64,000 nt of DNA from Coxiellaceae bacterium. GTDB taxonomy: Bacteria > Pseudomonadota > Gammaproteobacteria > Comchoanobacterales > Comchoanobacteraceae. A program made the translations under genes and the position numbers. This document shows, in pieces, positions 40,999 through 51,281 of this stretch. The stretch is taken from contig CACKTD010000001.1 of NCBI GenBank assembly GCA_902603055.1, forward strand, positions 248,001-312,000, written 5' to 3'. How positions within the stretch are numbered: the stretch's first letter is position 1; every line of letters starts with the position of its first letter. The notes beneath the pieces are model-generated. The model worked only from the letters and a program-made list of their open reading frames with translations. It made no database searches and was not told where the DNA came from.

Positions 40999-43908
40999 GT
41001 GTGGAAATTGTTTTTTAGAGTATCACTCCTTTTTTGTATTGCATCAACACTGGCTGATATGACAGAGGGCCAACAATTTCTTATTCCATCTGCCAATGAC
41101 CTTTCTTTAAAATACCTTGGAACAATGTTTGGTGCTGTTGGCAACAATTTTACCGGCTTTGTTAACCCTCTGATGGCCCAAGTTTTTACGATCTATAATT
41201 ATGGAATTCTTTCAATTGCAATGATTGTATTGGGATATACACTAACCTTCGTAGTTGTCAATGATATGACTTCTGGCCAACCATTAGCTCAGCATATGGA
41301 CGTCTCATCGGTATCGCGTGTTGTGATTGGTAATGGAATGTTGCTGCCTGTCTACAATGGCTATTCGTTCATTCAGGTTATTTTGATGCAAGTAGTAATT
41401 TCTGGTGTAGGTTTGGCAGATAATCTATGGTCCAATGTGATTGGATTAATTAATACAAATAGTGTTATGAGTACCACTTCAACTACTGATTTAACGACAT
41501 ATGTGACTAACGATGTATTAGGGCAAGACGTGAACCTTGCTCCAAGTACTGCTAGCACCAATGATGCTACCAATATCGCAAATGTTTTGACATTATTCGG
41601 TTATGCAATTTGTGGTGAAACCCAATATCGTAATGATGCAATTTCTGATAGTACAGTATCTAGATCAGATTATCAGTGGCGCTGTAATGGTTATACCTGT
41701 CAAGTGGGTAAAAATGGTGATTGTGCGACCATTCAGTTAGTAAATACTGATACACTGACACCAACCCAATTATCTGCAGCTTCTAATTCATTGGGGGCAG
41801 CAATAGCGTCTATAAATTCTTATGTTATTAATCTTTACGATGCAGGGTTTGCTGCTGGAAATGATTTTGCAACCATTTTAAATTGCCCATTGAATGGGGT
41901 GCAGGGTGCTTGTGATCAAGGAAGTACGTTGGGTTTGAATGCGTTATCTTATTTCGAAGGGTTGCAAAGTAATGCGTACACCACACAGCAGTCAGGTAAT
42001 TGTAGTTCATCCACTGACGATGCTATGCAAGATAGTATTAATAATGGATGGGTAACTGCTGGCACCTATCTTCTGCAACTGATGAGTCTTCAAGGCGATG
42101 ATTCTTGTACAGAGAAGCAAGTATTTGATGAGAATTTATTGTTAGCGATGATGTATCGATTGACGGGTGTTAACACTAATTACTCTCCTGCAAATAGCAC
42201 CGGTACACGCTTTTATTCTATGTACCAATACATGGCGTCCACTGCTGGAATTAATCCAAGTGTTAGTTCTAATAGTTATAACTGGACTGCGATGGTTTCA
42301 GCAGCAAATGATTTTTCACCGTCACCGTCTTCCTCAGTCACATATACTGTTTATGGTGAAGCAGCAGCTCAATATGTTTCAGAATATTATGCTCAAGAGT
42401 CCAGTTCGAGTTCCAGTTTTAATTGTAGTGGTAGTAGTAATGAAAACCCATACTTAGATACCGCGTTGAGTGTGCTCTATAATAACTGGTTAAAATATCA
42501 AGCAAATCAAGGGCCCTATGACTCGTTTGATTTGGATGCAGAATCCTTTTTAACGGCTAAGCTAGATTTTGCGAATACTGCTGAGCCAATTTATATCTCA
42601 ATTTATCAGCGTAATTTATTTATGTTACTAAATAGAACGATGGAAGATTTAACTGGATTAATGTATTTTCCAGATGATAGTAGTCAGGCTTACAGTGCTA
42701 ATTACTATAATTCCAATATTTCTCAATTAAGTAGTAATTGTAGTAATTCATCTCAACCACAAGGTTGTTATTGTGCTTTAGTAAATAGTAAGGGTGTTGT
42801 TAATAGTGGTCAGGGATTATTTGGTTCACTGGTTGCACAATCCCAAGGCTATAATATTGATGCACTTCGTATGATTCAGGCAATGGGAACAAACATGTTA
42901 AATCATGGTGTATTATCGATTACCCAGACCTATTCAGATGCATTGGATTTACAGTCAAGTATTGGAGCAGGTTATGCAACTGCTGCAGCCATTACAGCAA
43001 CACCTTATATGTTGATGGTTACAACGTTATTTATCTTTGCAGGTAATGTATTTAGTACATCATTAGCATCGATGGCTAGTGTTGGTTTGGAGATGCTTAA
43101 TAAAACTTGGCGCTTTATGCAGGATTTGGATTATTTAAATGCATTTCTTTTCCAACCCATCAGTTCTACTTTTTCTGCATTGATTCCAGTTTTTGGTCTA
43201 TTGTTGGGGGTTTATGTTCCAGCAATTCCAGCAATTTATCATTTGTTTGGTGTCATAGCTTGGATGATTGCTGTTATTGAGCTTATGATTGCAGCGCCTG
43301 TGATTGCGATGGCGATGTCAACGACAACTGGCCACCAAATTGCAGGTAATGCTGAACCTGCTTTGGTTTTGATTTTACAGATATTTTTGAGGCCAGCACT
43401 CATTATCTTTGGCCTGATGTCAGGACTCTTATTGTCTAATGTGGTGTTAAGTTTATTAAATCAGTCAATGGTGGCATTTATTGCAAGTTTTTCTGCCTCA
43501 TTTCAAACAGTCACAGGACAAGTAAGTGCTGCATCCATGTTGATTGCTACGGGTTTGGCGGTGGTGTTTTATGGCTATGTTGTTACAACACTTGTTGCTA
43601 ATTGCTATTCGCTTATATTCCGACTCAACGATCGAATTTTACAATACGTTGGTGGTCAGATTGAATACTCTGGACTTGAGGAAATGATTAAAGGTGTTCG
43701 TTCAGATACGATGGGTAAATTCAGTGCAGCAGCAAGTTCTGGTACTCAATTTGATCCAGGTGATGCTAAGGGTACTGGTTATCAAATTGATCCAGGCAGA
43801 AATTATCAGGGTGATCAGGATGAAGCCGCTGGCGGAGGTGGTGGCGAAGGATCCGGTGGTGGAGGCTCCGGTGGTGGAGGTGCTGGAGGCGCTCCAAGCA
43901 GTAAATAA
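40999..43908 (+). CDS. dotA: DotA/TraY-family membrane protein, copy 1
   Basis: 969 residues (Legionella DotA 1048). A signal peptide covers about 1-19. The N-terminus has S-A-N-D-L-S-L-K-Y-L-G-T-M-F-G, as in DotA, with spans near 70-90 and 125-150. A large Ser/Thr/Cys-rich periplasmic region (about 155-640) follows, then a cluster of spans (about 655-905) with A-A-P-V-I-A-M-A-M, G-H-Q-I-A-G-N-A-E-P and F-L-R-P-A. The tail is glycine-rich (43831-43893). The start is GTG with AGGA eight bases upstream. It likely ends the dotDCB-Cache operon. Confidence 0.88.
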   Translation: MWKLFFRVSLLFCIASTLADMTEGQQFLIPSANDLSLKYLGTMFGAVGNNFTGFVNPLMAQVFTIYNYGILSIAMIVLGYTLTFVVVNDMTSGQPLAQHMDVSSVSRVVIGNGMLLPVYNGYSFIQVILMQVVISGVGLADNLWSNVIGLINTNSVMSTTSTTDLTTYVTNDVLGQDVNLAPSTASTNDATNIANVLTLFGYAICGETQYRNDAISDSTVSRSDYQWRCNGYTCQVGKNGDCATIQLVNTDTLTPTQLSAASNSLGAAIASINSYVINLYDAGFAAGNDFATILNCPLNGVQGACDQGSTLGLNALSYFEGLQSNAYTTQQSGNCSSSTDDAMQDSINNGWVTAGTYLLQLMSLQGDDSCTEKQVFDENLLLAMMYRLTGVNTNYSPANSTGTRFYSMYQYMASTAGINPSVSSNSYNWTAMVSAANDFSPSPSSSVTYTVYGEAAAQYVSEYYAQESSSSSSFNCSGSSNENPYLDTALSVLYNNWLKYQANQGPYDSFDLDAESFLTAKLDFANTAEPIYISIYQRNLFMLLNRTMEDLTGLMYFPDDSSQAYSANYYNSNISQLSSNCSNSSQPQGCYCALVNSKGVVNSGQGLFGSLVAQSQGYNIDALRMIQAMGTNMLNHGVLSITQTYSDALDLQSSIGAGYATAAAITATPYMLMVTTLFIFAGNVFSTSLASMASVGLEMLNKTWRFMQDLDYLNAFLFQPISSTFSALIPVFGLLLGVYVPAIPAIYHLFGVIAWMIAVIELMIAAPVIAMAMSTTTGHQIAGNAEPALVLILQIFLRPALIIFGLMSGLLLSNVVLSLLNQSMVAFIASFSASFQTVTGQVSAASMLIATGLAVVFYGYVVTTLVANCYSLIFRLNDRILQYVGGQIEYSGLEEMIKGVRSDTMGKFSAAASSGTQFDPGDAKGTGYQIDPGRNYQGDQDEAAGGGGGEGSGGGGSGGGGAGGAPSSK

Positions 43909-43933
43909 CGGAGTATTCTGCAATGATATTTCG

Positions 43934-43962
43934 TTGTGTTTTGTTTTGAATAAACGTATAAT
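43934..43962 (+). promoter_or_regulatory. Promoter of icmV and the second and third dotA-like genes
   Basis: TTGTGT (43934-43939), a 17-base spacer and consensus TATAAT (43957-43962). The ATG of icmV is 11 bases beyond the -10, so the leader is only about five bases. Confidence 0.7.
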
Positions 43963-43973
43963 CTTTGATTAGT

Positions 43974-44408
43974 ATGGCAGGTTTTTTTCGAGGGACATTC
44001 AAACGGCACTTCAACTTCAGTCAATGGATTGGGTTAAAGTTCATATTTAGTTCGTTCAGAGTTATCCCAAACATTATCAATGGAATTGCTAACCCACCAA
44101 AAGCAGAGTATTCAGAGAGTTTTGAGCAGGCTGTTGTGAGGTTAGGCTTGAAAAAGGAGGACCTCAATCGACGTTTGAAAGAGTACTTTTGGACATCTGT
44201 ACTTTATCTAGTTTTGGGGTTGGCGTGTTTCTTTTATGCAGCATCATTTATACCAGCAGGGCTTTTCAATGGATTTCTGATGGCAACAATCGTTGGCTTT
44301 ATATTCATAGCTCATGCATTTAGATCGCATTTTTGGTATGCCCAAATCTCTAAAAAACGTTTAGGTATGACGATCTCAGAGTGGGTATGCTTTTTATTCG
44401 GTATCTAA
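43974..44408 (+). CDS. icmV: IcmV, Dot/Icm inner-membrane protein
   Basis: About 144 residues (Legionella 151). A basic amphipathic N-terminus, the pattern S-F-E-Q-A-V-V-R-L-G-L-K-K-E-D-L, two spans (about 70-92 and 97-116), then H-F-W-Y-x-Q-I and R-L-G-M-T-I-S-E-W. This is the arrangement I know from IcmV. I take ATG 43974; a TTG at 43965 lies within a few bases of the -10 box. In Legionella icmV leads icmW and icmX, with dotA diverging. Here it is followed by a dotA-like gene and neither icmW nor icmX is present nearby. Confidence 0.85.
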   Translation: MAGFFRGTFKRHFNFSQWIGLKFIFSSFRVIPNIINGIANPPKAEYSESFEQAVVRLGLKKEDLNRRLKEYFWTSVLYLVLGLACFFYAASFIPAGLFNGFLMATIVGFIFIAHAFRSHFWYAQISKKRLGMTISEWVCFLFGI

Positions 44409-47400
44409 TATTCCTGTTTTTTTTGGGCTGTAATTTAGCATTAGCCCAATCGACTCAAACCGTTCAATCCGTTTGTGGTGCACCACAATTATTTGAATTT
44501 AGCTCAAGTGATGTCTCAATTGCTTACTTAAATAATATTTTTGGTGGTATTCCAAGAATCTTATGCACTGGTGCAGACAATATGCTCATGCAACAGGTAT
44601 TTACCATTTATAATCTAGGTGTGTTAGTCATCGTTGGTGTGATTTTAATTTATGGAACGGTTGTTGTTGTGATGCAAACCTCTCAACAAGGGGCGCAAAT
44701 GGGTAGGAAAATTAGTCCATTTGCAGCATTGCGTGTTGTTTTTGGGGCATCACTATTAGTGCCAATGGCCAACACAGGCTATTCGGCTATACAGGCATTC
44801 ACTATGTGGATGATTACTCAAGGTATTGCCTTTGCAGATCAACTTTGGATTGCTGCTTTAGAGAATTATGAAGCATCTGGGGGATTGTATTCTTCGACTG
44901 TTCAAAGCGATACTTTTTATTCTGCTGCAAGTGTACCCATAATGTGTCCAGGTTCTTCGGGTAGTACTGATTGCCAGGTAACTTCAGCAAATGGTGATAC
45001 AAATATTGTTTTCTCATTAGATCGTCTTACTGCAGCAACCATTTGTACACAGGCTTGGTATCAACAGGACCTTCAAGATGATCCATCAACATCTAGTGGA
45101 AACTATGGAATGTTTATGGATTCAACTTGTAATTCGGGTGCGAATGGTAGCTTTAGAGGTGTTTGTTTTGGTAAAAGAGGCAGTGATTCAACAGCCACTA
45201 ATTATCAGTCTGATATTCAACGGTGTGGCGTTGCATTTGCACCCATGGAGCCTGGTACTACCAATTCATGTTCTCAGGATTCATCTAATTCGGATTGTGC
45301 AACTAATTATCTAGCCATTCAAGATGTTTATAATAACATCAGCTCATTTGTTCGTACGACATTTCAAACAGCTATGAGTAACTTTGAAATGAACAACAGT
45401 CAAAACGATGTTGCAAACTTTTTAGCCTGTGTCAGTGGTACATTTGGCACTACACCAACAGAAAGTTGTGCACAATCGATTACTTATGGAAATATTTCTA
45501 CGATTTATTTGACAGATTTGGGGAACCAAATTTATGATGATAGCTCATCATCATCCAACACTTCAAATGATTGTTCGACGTTGATTGATGAAGCAAAGCA
45601 GGCAGGGTGGGTAATGGCTGGACGTTACTATACTGGATTGGCATCTTGCTCTAATGATAGTAGCTCGACTTCAGCACAGGGTTCAACAGAATCAAGTACT
45701 ACTGTAAATACCGATAATGTTAAAGCAGCAATGTTTTTAAGTGATCGACCAACCAGCAGTCCTGCTATTTCCTGTGATAGTAATCTTTATGCCAGTGATG
45801 GACCATTATCTAGTTCATCGGGATCTCCCCAGCAAGTCTATAATGCGTATATGTATGGATCCTATTCATCGGCAGATGGTTGGTCTTTTAACACATCATC
45901 CCAATCATGTTTTGGGATGCTGTCTACTTATTATACGGGTTCTTCAACAGCAGACCAAGAAACCTATGGGAATGCGTATTTAGCTTCGCTTGCTCCTGAT
46001 TCAAATGTTAATGAAGATTCTCCACAATGTCCTGCAAGTGTTGAGACGAGTTTAGACAATGCAATTTATAATTTATCTCAGTATTGGCTCGAGCAGAATG
46101 CGAACTCAGATGCGTATAGTAATTGGGCATTGACAGGTTCAGCTTCCTATTCAATTTGGGCACAAGGTCTTGATAGTAGTTTTGACCCTGCAGAGACTTA
46201 CAACACCTCTGTTCCACAACAAAATTTATTCATGTTATTAAACTATACAGCATCCCAATTGACAGGCTTAAAATATTTTAAAGATGAAAAACAGACTACA
46301 TTTTATGACGGTGGACTGAGCGGTAATATTCGTTCTGGTGACTGGAGTGATGCGTGTGCAAATGGTGCGACTGGATGCTGGGTTAATGCATGTCAAAATA
46401 ACTTAATACACACTCCTCATGGTATTTTTGGAATGATTAATGCAAATCTTATCGGTCAGATCGTGGATCCAGTAGCCCAATTAAAATACATGGGTATCAA
46501 TATCATGAGTTGGGGGGTGACATATTTTGATCAAACTATTGGACAAACCATTCAGTCTACTATAAACATTGCTGGTTTGTATGCCGGTGTTCAAATTGCA
46601 TTAGCGGCTGTTATGACAGCGGTTGTTGGTGCATCCGCAGCTAGCCCCGCACCAAGTATTCCACTTGCAGTTGGGCAAATTGCCAATTTCCTTTTATCAA
46701 CCTATGGATCAATTGCACAAATTTATTTAACAATCGATAATACGCATTTGAATTTATTTAATGGCTTAGCTTCATCTGTTGCAGTTATTTATACAATGCT
46801 TGGGTTCTATTTGGGTGTTTATGTTTCTAATATCGCTGCAATTATCTGGGTATTCGCAGTAATTGGATATTTCATTCTAGTGATTGAGGCAATGGTTGCA
46901 GCACCCATTGCAGCAATGGGCTTAGCCAGTGTTGAAGGTCATGATTTATTGGGTAGTGCAACGCCCTCAGTATTATTGTTATTCGCAATTTTCATTAGAC
47001 CTGCTGGGATGATCTTGGGGTTGATCTTTGGGATAGCTATTTTGATTCCGGCATTTAATCTAGTGAATTTTGTATTTATAGCAATTTTAGGTGATTTGTT
47101 TAACTTCTTCTCTCAACAAGGATTTAAAGCTGGAAGTGTTGTTGCTCTGATGGGCGCAGTAGGAGTGCTTCTCCTTTATGCTTATCTTGCAATGACCGTA
47201 GTCAATGCATGCTTTAGTATGATCTTCTCATTGATGGATAAACTGCCCAAATGGATTGGTGGTTCACCAGAACAATCAGGTATTGCCCAGCAAGTCTCTG
47301 AAGTTAAACAGCAAGCAGGTGGTGCTGGTGAAAAAGCTGCTCAGGGTGGAGCACAAGCTACAGGTACTGCTGGAAGACAGGTTAGTGGTGGTCAAGTATC

Positions 47401-47617
47401 GGCTGCATCAGGATGGAAGGGTGGTGAAAAGGAGAAAAGCTCTGGTGTGACTGGTGATGAGTCTGGTGGTGGCGATGGCGGAGAAGGTAGCAAAGGCACT
47501 GGCGCAGACGGTAGCAAAACTAATGAAATGACGGGTCAAAATACTATAGACCCTAACAGTACTGGCGGAGGCTCCGGTAACAATGGCTCCAGCGGTGGCG
47601 ATGGTAAAAAACAATAG
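44387..47617 (+). CDS. dotA: DotA/TraY-family membrane protein, copy 2
   Basis: About 1076 residues, closest in length to Legionella DotA. The signal peptide ends A-L-A, then Q. The periplasmic region (about 160-700) is long and Ser/Thr/Asn/Cys-rich. The C-terminal membrane cluster holds V-E-A-M-V-A-A-P-I-A-A-M-G, G-H-D-L-L-G-S-A and F-I-R-P-A. The G-H-D-x-L-G form is what I recall for canonical DotA, so this may be the true orthologue. The tail of about 130 residues is Gly/Lys/Ser-rich. The start overlaps the 3' end of icmV by about 22 bases (ATG 44387; an in-frame GTG at 44381 is also possible). The third copy begins three bases after it. Confidence 0.9.
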   Translation: MLFIRYLIFLFFLGCNLALAQSTQTVQSVCGAPQLFEFSSSDVSIAYLNNIFGGIPRILCTGADNMLMQQVFTIYNLGVLVIVGVILIYGTVVVVMQTSQQGAQMGRKISPFAALRVVFGASLLVPMANTGYSAIQAFTMWMITQGIAFADQLWIAALENYEASGGLYSSTVQSDTFYSAASVPIMCPGSSGSTDCQVTSANGDTNIVFSLDRLTAATICTQAWYQQDLQDDPSTSSGNYGMFMDSTCNSGANGSFRGVCFGKRGSDSTATNYQSDIQRCGVAFAPMEPGTTNSCSQDSSNSDCATNYLAIQDVYNNISSFVRTTFQTAMSNFEMNNSQNDVANFLACVSGTFGTTPTESCAQSITYGNISTIYLTDLGNQIYDDSSSSSNTSNDCSTLIDEAKQAGWVMAGRYYTGLASCSNDSSSTSAQGSTESSTTVNTDNVKAAMFLSDRPTSSPAISCDSNLYASDGPLSSSSGSPQQVYNAYMYGSYSSADGWSFNTSSQSCFGMLSTYYTGSSTADQETYGNAYLASLAPDSNVNEDSPQCPASVETSLDNAIYNLSQYWLEQNANSDAYSNWALTGSASYSIWAQGLDSSFDPAETYNTSVPQQNLFMLLNYTASQLTGLKYFKDEKQTTFYDGGLSGNIRSGDWSDACANGATGCWVNACQNNLIHTPHGIFGMINANLIGQIVDPVAQLKYMGINIMSWGVTYFDQTIGQTIQSTINIAGLYAGVQIALAAVMTAVVGASAASPAPSIPLAVGQIANFLLSTYGSIAQIYLTIDNTHLNLFNGLASSVAVIYTMLGFYLGVYVSNIAAIIWVFAVIGYFILVIEAMVAAPIAAMGLASVEGHDLLGSATPSVLLLFAIFIRPAGMILGLIFGIAILIPAFNLVNFVFIAILGDLFNFFSQQGFKAGSVVALMGAVGVLLLYAYLAMTVVNACFSMIFSLMDKLPKWIGGSPEQSGIAQQVSEVKQQAGGAGEKAAQGGAQATGTAGRQVSGGQVSAASGWKGGEKEKSSGVTGDESGGGDGGEGSKGTGADGSKTNEMTGQNTIDPNSTGGGSGNNGSSGGDGKKQ

Positions 47618-47620
47618 ACC

Positions 47621-50600
47621 ATGTTTCGTACTTTCCTGATTGCTTTAACCCTATTAATTCCTGCTGTATTTGCTCAGGATCAACCGGTTAATCCATTAGA
47701 AACTGTTAATACGTTTTTACAAAGTAATGCAGGGGATGTCGCTGAAAACCGAGCTGCTGTAGTTTCTATGGTTCAGTCGTTCTTTAAACCGAGTGATGGC
47801 TATTTTAATCCCCAAGTATTTAACCCTGATTTTGGGTCTGGTGAAGTCAATGATTTATCGATTCAATACCTTACTCAAATATTTGGTGTTATTCCAGGTG
47901 TTCTGTCATCATCCAGCGCCCCATCGACTATATTGAGCACGATGTTTTATGTGTTTAATGTGGGCTTGATGGCTATTTTGGGTTTATTACTTGCCTTTAC
48001 AATTGTCGTTGGTACTGCTGAAACTGCCGCACAAGGTGAGTTTATGGGGCGAAAACAACAGGCACCCCAATTTCTGATTTTTAGAAATGTATTAAGTGTG
48101 GCGCTATTAGTGCCTCAATTTAATAACTATAATGCGATCCAATATATGATCATGTCTGTTGCTACACAAGGTGCTTATTTTGCTGATTCCTTGTGGGGTG
48201 AGGTTGAGAACATTGTCAATGTTTCAGGATCTGTTGTGCCTTTTGTGAAACTTGCACCACAACAGACAAATGTCTCTGATAACACAAGCGCAGACTCTGA
48301 AGATATGGTGATTAATAATTTTAAAAATGCCAATTTATCCACCACAATTACGGCTACTGAAAATATTTTAAAGTTTCATGCATGTGTTGATTATTATTTA
48401 CAGGTCCAACAGCAAAGTTATGATCAGTGCGTTCAATACTATGGTGATACCAATGAAAAAGTTGTGTGTGCACAAACAACACGTTGCGATATTCTAAATA
48501 TTGATCAATCCACCTATACAGTTTCTCTTAAATCGCTTAGTATGCCGCCACAGGATACGGGTGCAGGTAGTCAGGCTCCAATATGTGGAAACTTAACTTT
48601 AAATTTAACAGCCATCAATGACATCGATACTAAAAATGAATACTGGCAGATATTCTTGGATGAGTTGTTCTATCCTTTGGCAGGCTCTAATAACAGTAAT
48701 TTTTATAATTGTGGTTATGATTCAGCAACTACGACGCCACCCCCTTATAATGCAAATAACTTATTGTATTCTCCGATTTATGATGCGTATTACAATTGTG
48801 AAGATGGAACAACATGTACACCACCAACATATGTTGATGACCCTGCTTGTCAAAGTCAGTTTACTCAAGGTGATCCATTTACCTGTGGAGGCACCAACGC
48901 AACGGATATTGCTGATTCAGTTGTAGCAGAGGATTTTGTTGGTAATCCAAATATTTATAACAATACAGTAGGGCAGTCATCATCAACATCTGCCTCACCA
49001 CAAGGTTCGATTGTTGATAATTATTTACAGGCTTTAGGTGAACAATCTTGGACGGTCTCGAGTGATACAAACAACACCTCCACAACAGGAAGTTCTCAGT
49101 CATACTTAAGCTTTGTGCCTGGTGGCTGGATCACAGCTGGAACAAGCTATTCGACATTAGCATTCCATTTGGTGAATTTAAGTACAAACCCTGTGATGAC
49201 GTATCCTCCCATTCAGCTAAAAAGCTATTCAGCAGGTAACACTAGCTTTCAGGATATTGATCAATATATTCTACCTTCTGCTACCTATGACCTGAATCCC
49301 TCTTCAACAAGTGCTCCAACGACTCCATTTTCTTTCGATCTTTTTATGCAGACATGGTATTCACTAAATCCCTATCCGATGCAAGCAAACTCAACCGCTA
49401 CCACCACAGGCTCTCCTTATGCAGTTGGGTGGGCTATTTATGCTTGTCTGACTGGTGCCAGTGAAGTTTATGGACAAAAGTGTAGTGACTTCCCAATGTA
49501 TCCATCTGATCCAAGTAGCTCGGTTACAAGTATTCCAATGCCGAATAGTGATCCAACCTATCCTCTGAATAATCCCATTCCTGATGATGTTAAAATGCAT
49601 AATCTACAGGATCCAGGTTCAACCACTGACCCAAGTAGTCCATCCAATAGTAGTACTTATTTCCCAGAGTTTTATTTGCCACTAGGCTTTATCTCTGCGG
49701 GTTACAACTACATGTATAATCAGTATAGCCCTCCAAGCTCAGATTCCTCATCCAGTTCATCTTCATCAAGTGGCGGCTTAATAGGTAATCTTGTGACAGG
49801 CTATAACAAAATGGTTGATGGAACGACTGATTTAGCAGATACGACTGCAGATTCTTTCAAATGGTATTTTGGACAATTTAGCTATCAAGATGTTTTTGGA
49901 GATGCCGTAAATACATATATTAATCGCTTGATCATGGCATCTACGGTTGCATTTTTTGGTGGATATGATGCCTTTTCACTCGTGGACCCTGTGTTTAGGA
50001 TGCAAAACTATGGTTTAAGTATTATAGATATATCTCTAACTTACTTTAGTGCTGTAATCAGTAAGGCTATAAATTTTGCATCTGATGTGTTGTTCACGTG
50101 GTTCCTAACAGTACAGATACTAGTTTATGCTTTAACGTTGATTACGATATTAGGGTCAGCCATAGCAATGTTACTTTATACGCTTGCTATGTGGCTTATA
50201 GCTACGGGGGTGGGCCTTCTGGGCTCGATACTTCTAATTCCAGTAGGAATTATACTTATTGCACTTGGTGTTGTTGTACTCTTTACATCGATGACAGTAC
50301 TCTTTTTATTCTACGCAGGGTCCATGACGATGACTGTGATTTGTTCATTGGTTCCTATCTATTTGCAGTTTTTGTTTTTAACCGTATTTAAATGGTTTGA
50401 TGTTTATGTTTATTTGGCTATTCCTCTATTTATCTTAGGTGGATATATGGGTATTTTTGTAGCATTGGCACCATTTTTAGTATTCTTAATGACTGTTACA
50501 GGTTGGTACTTTTTAGTAGTTGAAGCCATGATAGCAGGGCCAATAATTGCTTTAGGTATTGCTTATGCTCAGGCCTCTCATGATGTGTTCGGGCGTTCTG

Positions 50601-51220
50601 AAGCATTGGTATCTTTGCTAATTATCCTATTTTTAAGGCCAGCAGCTATTGTGATTGGTTTTATATTTGGGATTATTCTAGCTTCTGCCTCACTTTATTT
50701 ATTAAATATTATTCTATTCCCAGTCTTTGTTGATATGATCGGGTATGTATGGGGTAATCCTGGCCTCAGTTTGACCTTAAGTGAAGCATTCTTAAGTGGG
50801 GATAATGCTGCTGGACAGGCTTTAAATCTAGATACAACTCAGCTTTTAACATTATGGGGTGTTGGGATGTTGTATGCATACATTGCAGCATCTGTTGTAT
50901 ATCAATGTTTTAGTTTAACCTATGTAGTACCGTTTAGAATGATTCGTTGGATTGACCCTAGAGCAGGGGAAAGTATTGAGGAAGTTCAAGGAAGCATGAA
51001 TGATGCTAAACAACTTTTTGTGCAGGAGTTTGTTACAGGATTAGCCAATGGGATTGCCAGCCTCACTCAACTTTCACAGAGAATGTTTGCTATGGTTGGT
51101 GCGCATACGGGTACAGGCGGTGCTTTCCAACAACCTAGTGTAGATACAACATTGCCTGATACCTCTGGATCTGATCAAGCGCCATCGGCTTCAGGCACAA
51201 ACACTACAAAATCAGAATAA
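47621..51220 (+). CDS. dotA: DotA/TraY-family membrane protein, copy 3
   Basis: 1199 residues, the longest of the three. The signal peptide ends V-F-A, then Q. The N-terminal part has L-S-I-Q-Y-L-T-Q-I-F-G-V and G-E-F-M-G-R-K-Q. The periplasmic region is very large (about 190-750) and rich in Ser, Thr, Asn, Pro and Cys. The membrane cluster at about 820-1105 is longer than in the other copies, with extra spans around 820-950. Its signature is V-E-A-M-I-A-G-P-I-I-A-L-G, S-H-D-V-F-G-R and F-L-R-P-A, with His-Asp kept but Gly replaced by Ser. The tail is polar, not poly-Gly. It is co-transcribed with icmV and copy 2. Confidence 0.87.
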   Translation: MFRTFLIALTLLIPAVFAQDQPVNPLETVNTFLQSNAGDVAENRAAVVSMVQSFFKPSDGYFNPQVFNPDFGSGEVNDLSIQYLTQIFGVIPGVLSSSSAPSTILSTMFYVFNVGLMAILGLLLAFTIVVGTAETAAQGEFMGRKQQAPQFLIFRNVLSVALLVPQFNNYNAIQYMIMSVATQGAYFADSLWGEVENIVNVSGSVVPFVKLAPQQTNVSDNTSADSEDMVINNFKNANLSTTITATENILKFHACVDYYLQVQQQSYDQCVQYYGDTNEKVVCAQTTRCDILNIDQSTYTVSLKSLSMPPQDTGAGSQAPICGNLTLNLTAINDIDTKNEYWQIFLDELFYPLAGSNNSNFYNCGYDSATTTPPPYNANNLLYSPIYDAYYNCEDGTTCTPPTYVDDPACQSQFTQGDPFTCGGTNATDIADSVVAEDFVGNPNIYNNTVGQSSSTSASPQGSIVDNYLQALGEQSWTVSSDTNNTSTTGSSQSYLSFVPGGWITAGTSYSTLAFHLVNLSTNPVMTYPPIQLKSYSAGNTSFQDIDQYILPSATYDLNPSSTSAPTTPFSFDLFMQTWYSLNPYPMQANSTATTTGSPYAVGWAIYACLTGASEVYGQKCSDFPMYPSDPSSSVTSIPMPNSDPTYPLNNPIPDDVKMHNLQDPGSTTDPSSPSNSSTYFPEFYLPLGFISAGYNYMYNQYSPPSSDSSSSSSSSSGGLIGNLVTGYNKMVDGTTDLADTTADSFKWYFGQFSYQDVFGDAVNTYINRLIMASTVAFFGGYDAFSLVDPVFRMQNYGLSIIDISLTYFSAVISKAINFASDVLFTWFLTVQILVYALTLITILGSAIAMLLYTLAMWLIATGVGLLGSILLIPVGIILIALGVVVLFTSMTVLFLFYAGSMTMTVICSLVPIYLQFLFLTVFKWFDVYVYLAIPLFILGGYMGIFVALAPFLVFLMTVTGWYFLVVEAMIAGPIIALGIAYAQASHDVFGRSEALVSLLIILFLRPAAIVIGFIFGIILASASLYLLNIILFPVFVDMIGYVWGNPGLSLTLSEAFLSGDNAAGQALNLDTTQLLTLWGVGMLYAYIAASVVYQCFSLTYVVPFRMIRWIDPRAGESIEEVQGSMNDAKQLFVQEFVTGLANGIASLTQLSQRMFAMVGAHTGTGGAFQQPSVDTTLPDTSGSDQAPSASGTNTTKSE

Positions 51221-51281
51221 ATTCAGTTATTATGGGTATTAATTAAATGAAAATTAAGATGATAGTTAAAGTGAGGGAAAT

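Noticed and set aside
43694..44024. Several overlapping reading frames on both strands over the end of dotA copy 1, some rich in Pro or His
   Set aside because: They mirror the glycine codon run of the dotA-like gene and have no start signals of their own.
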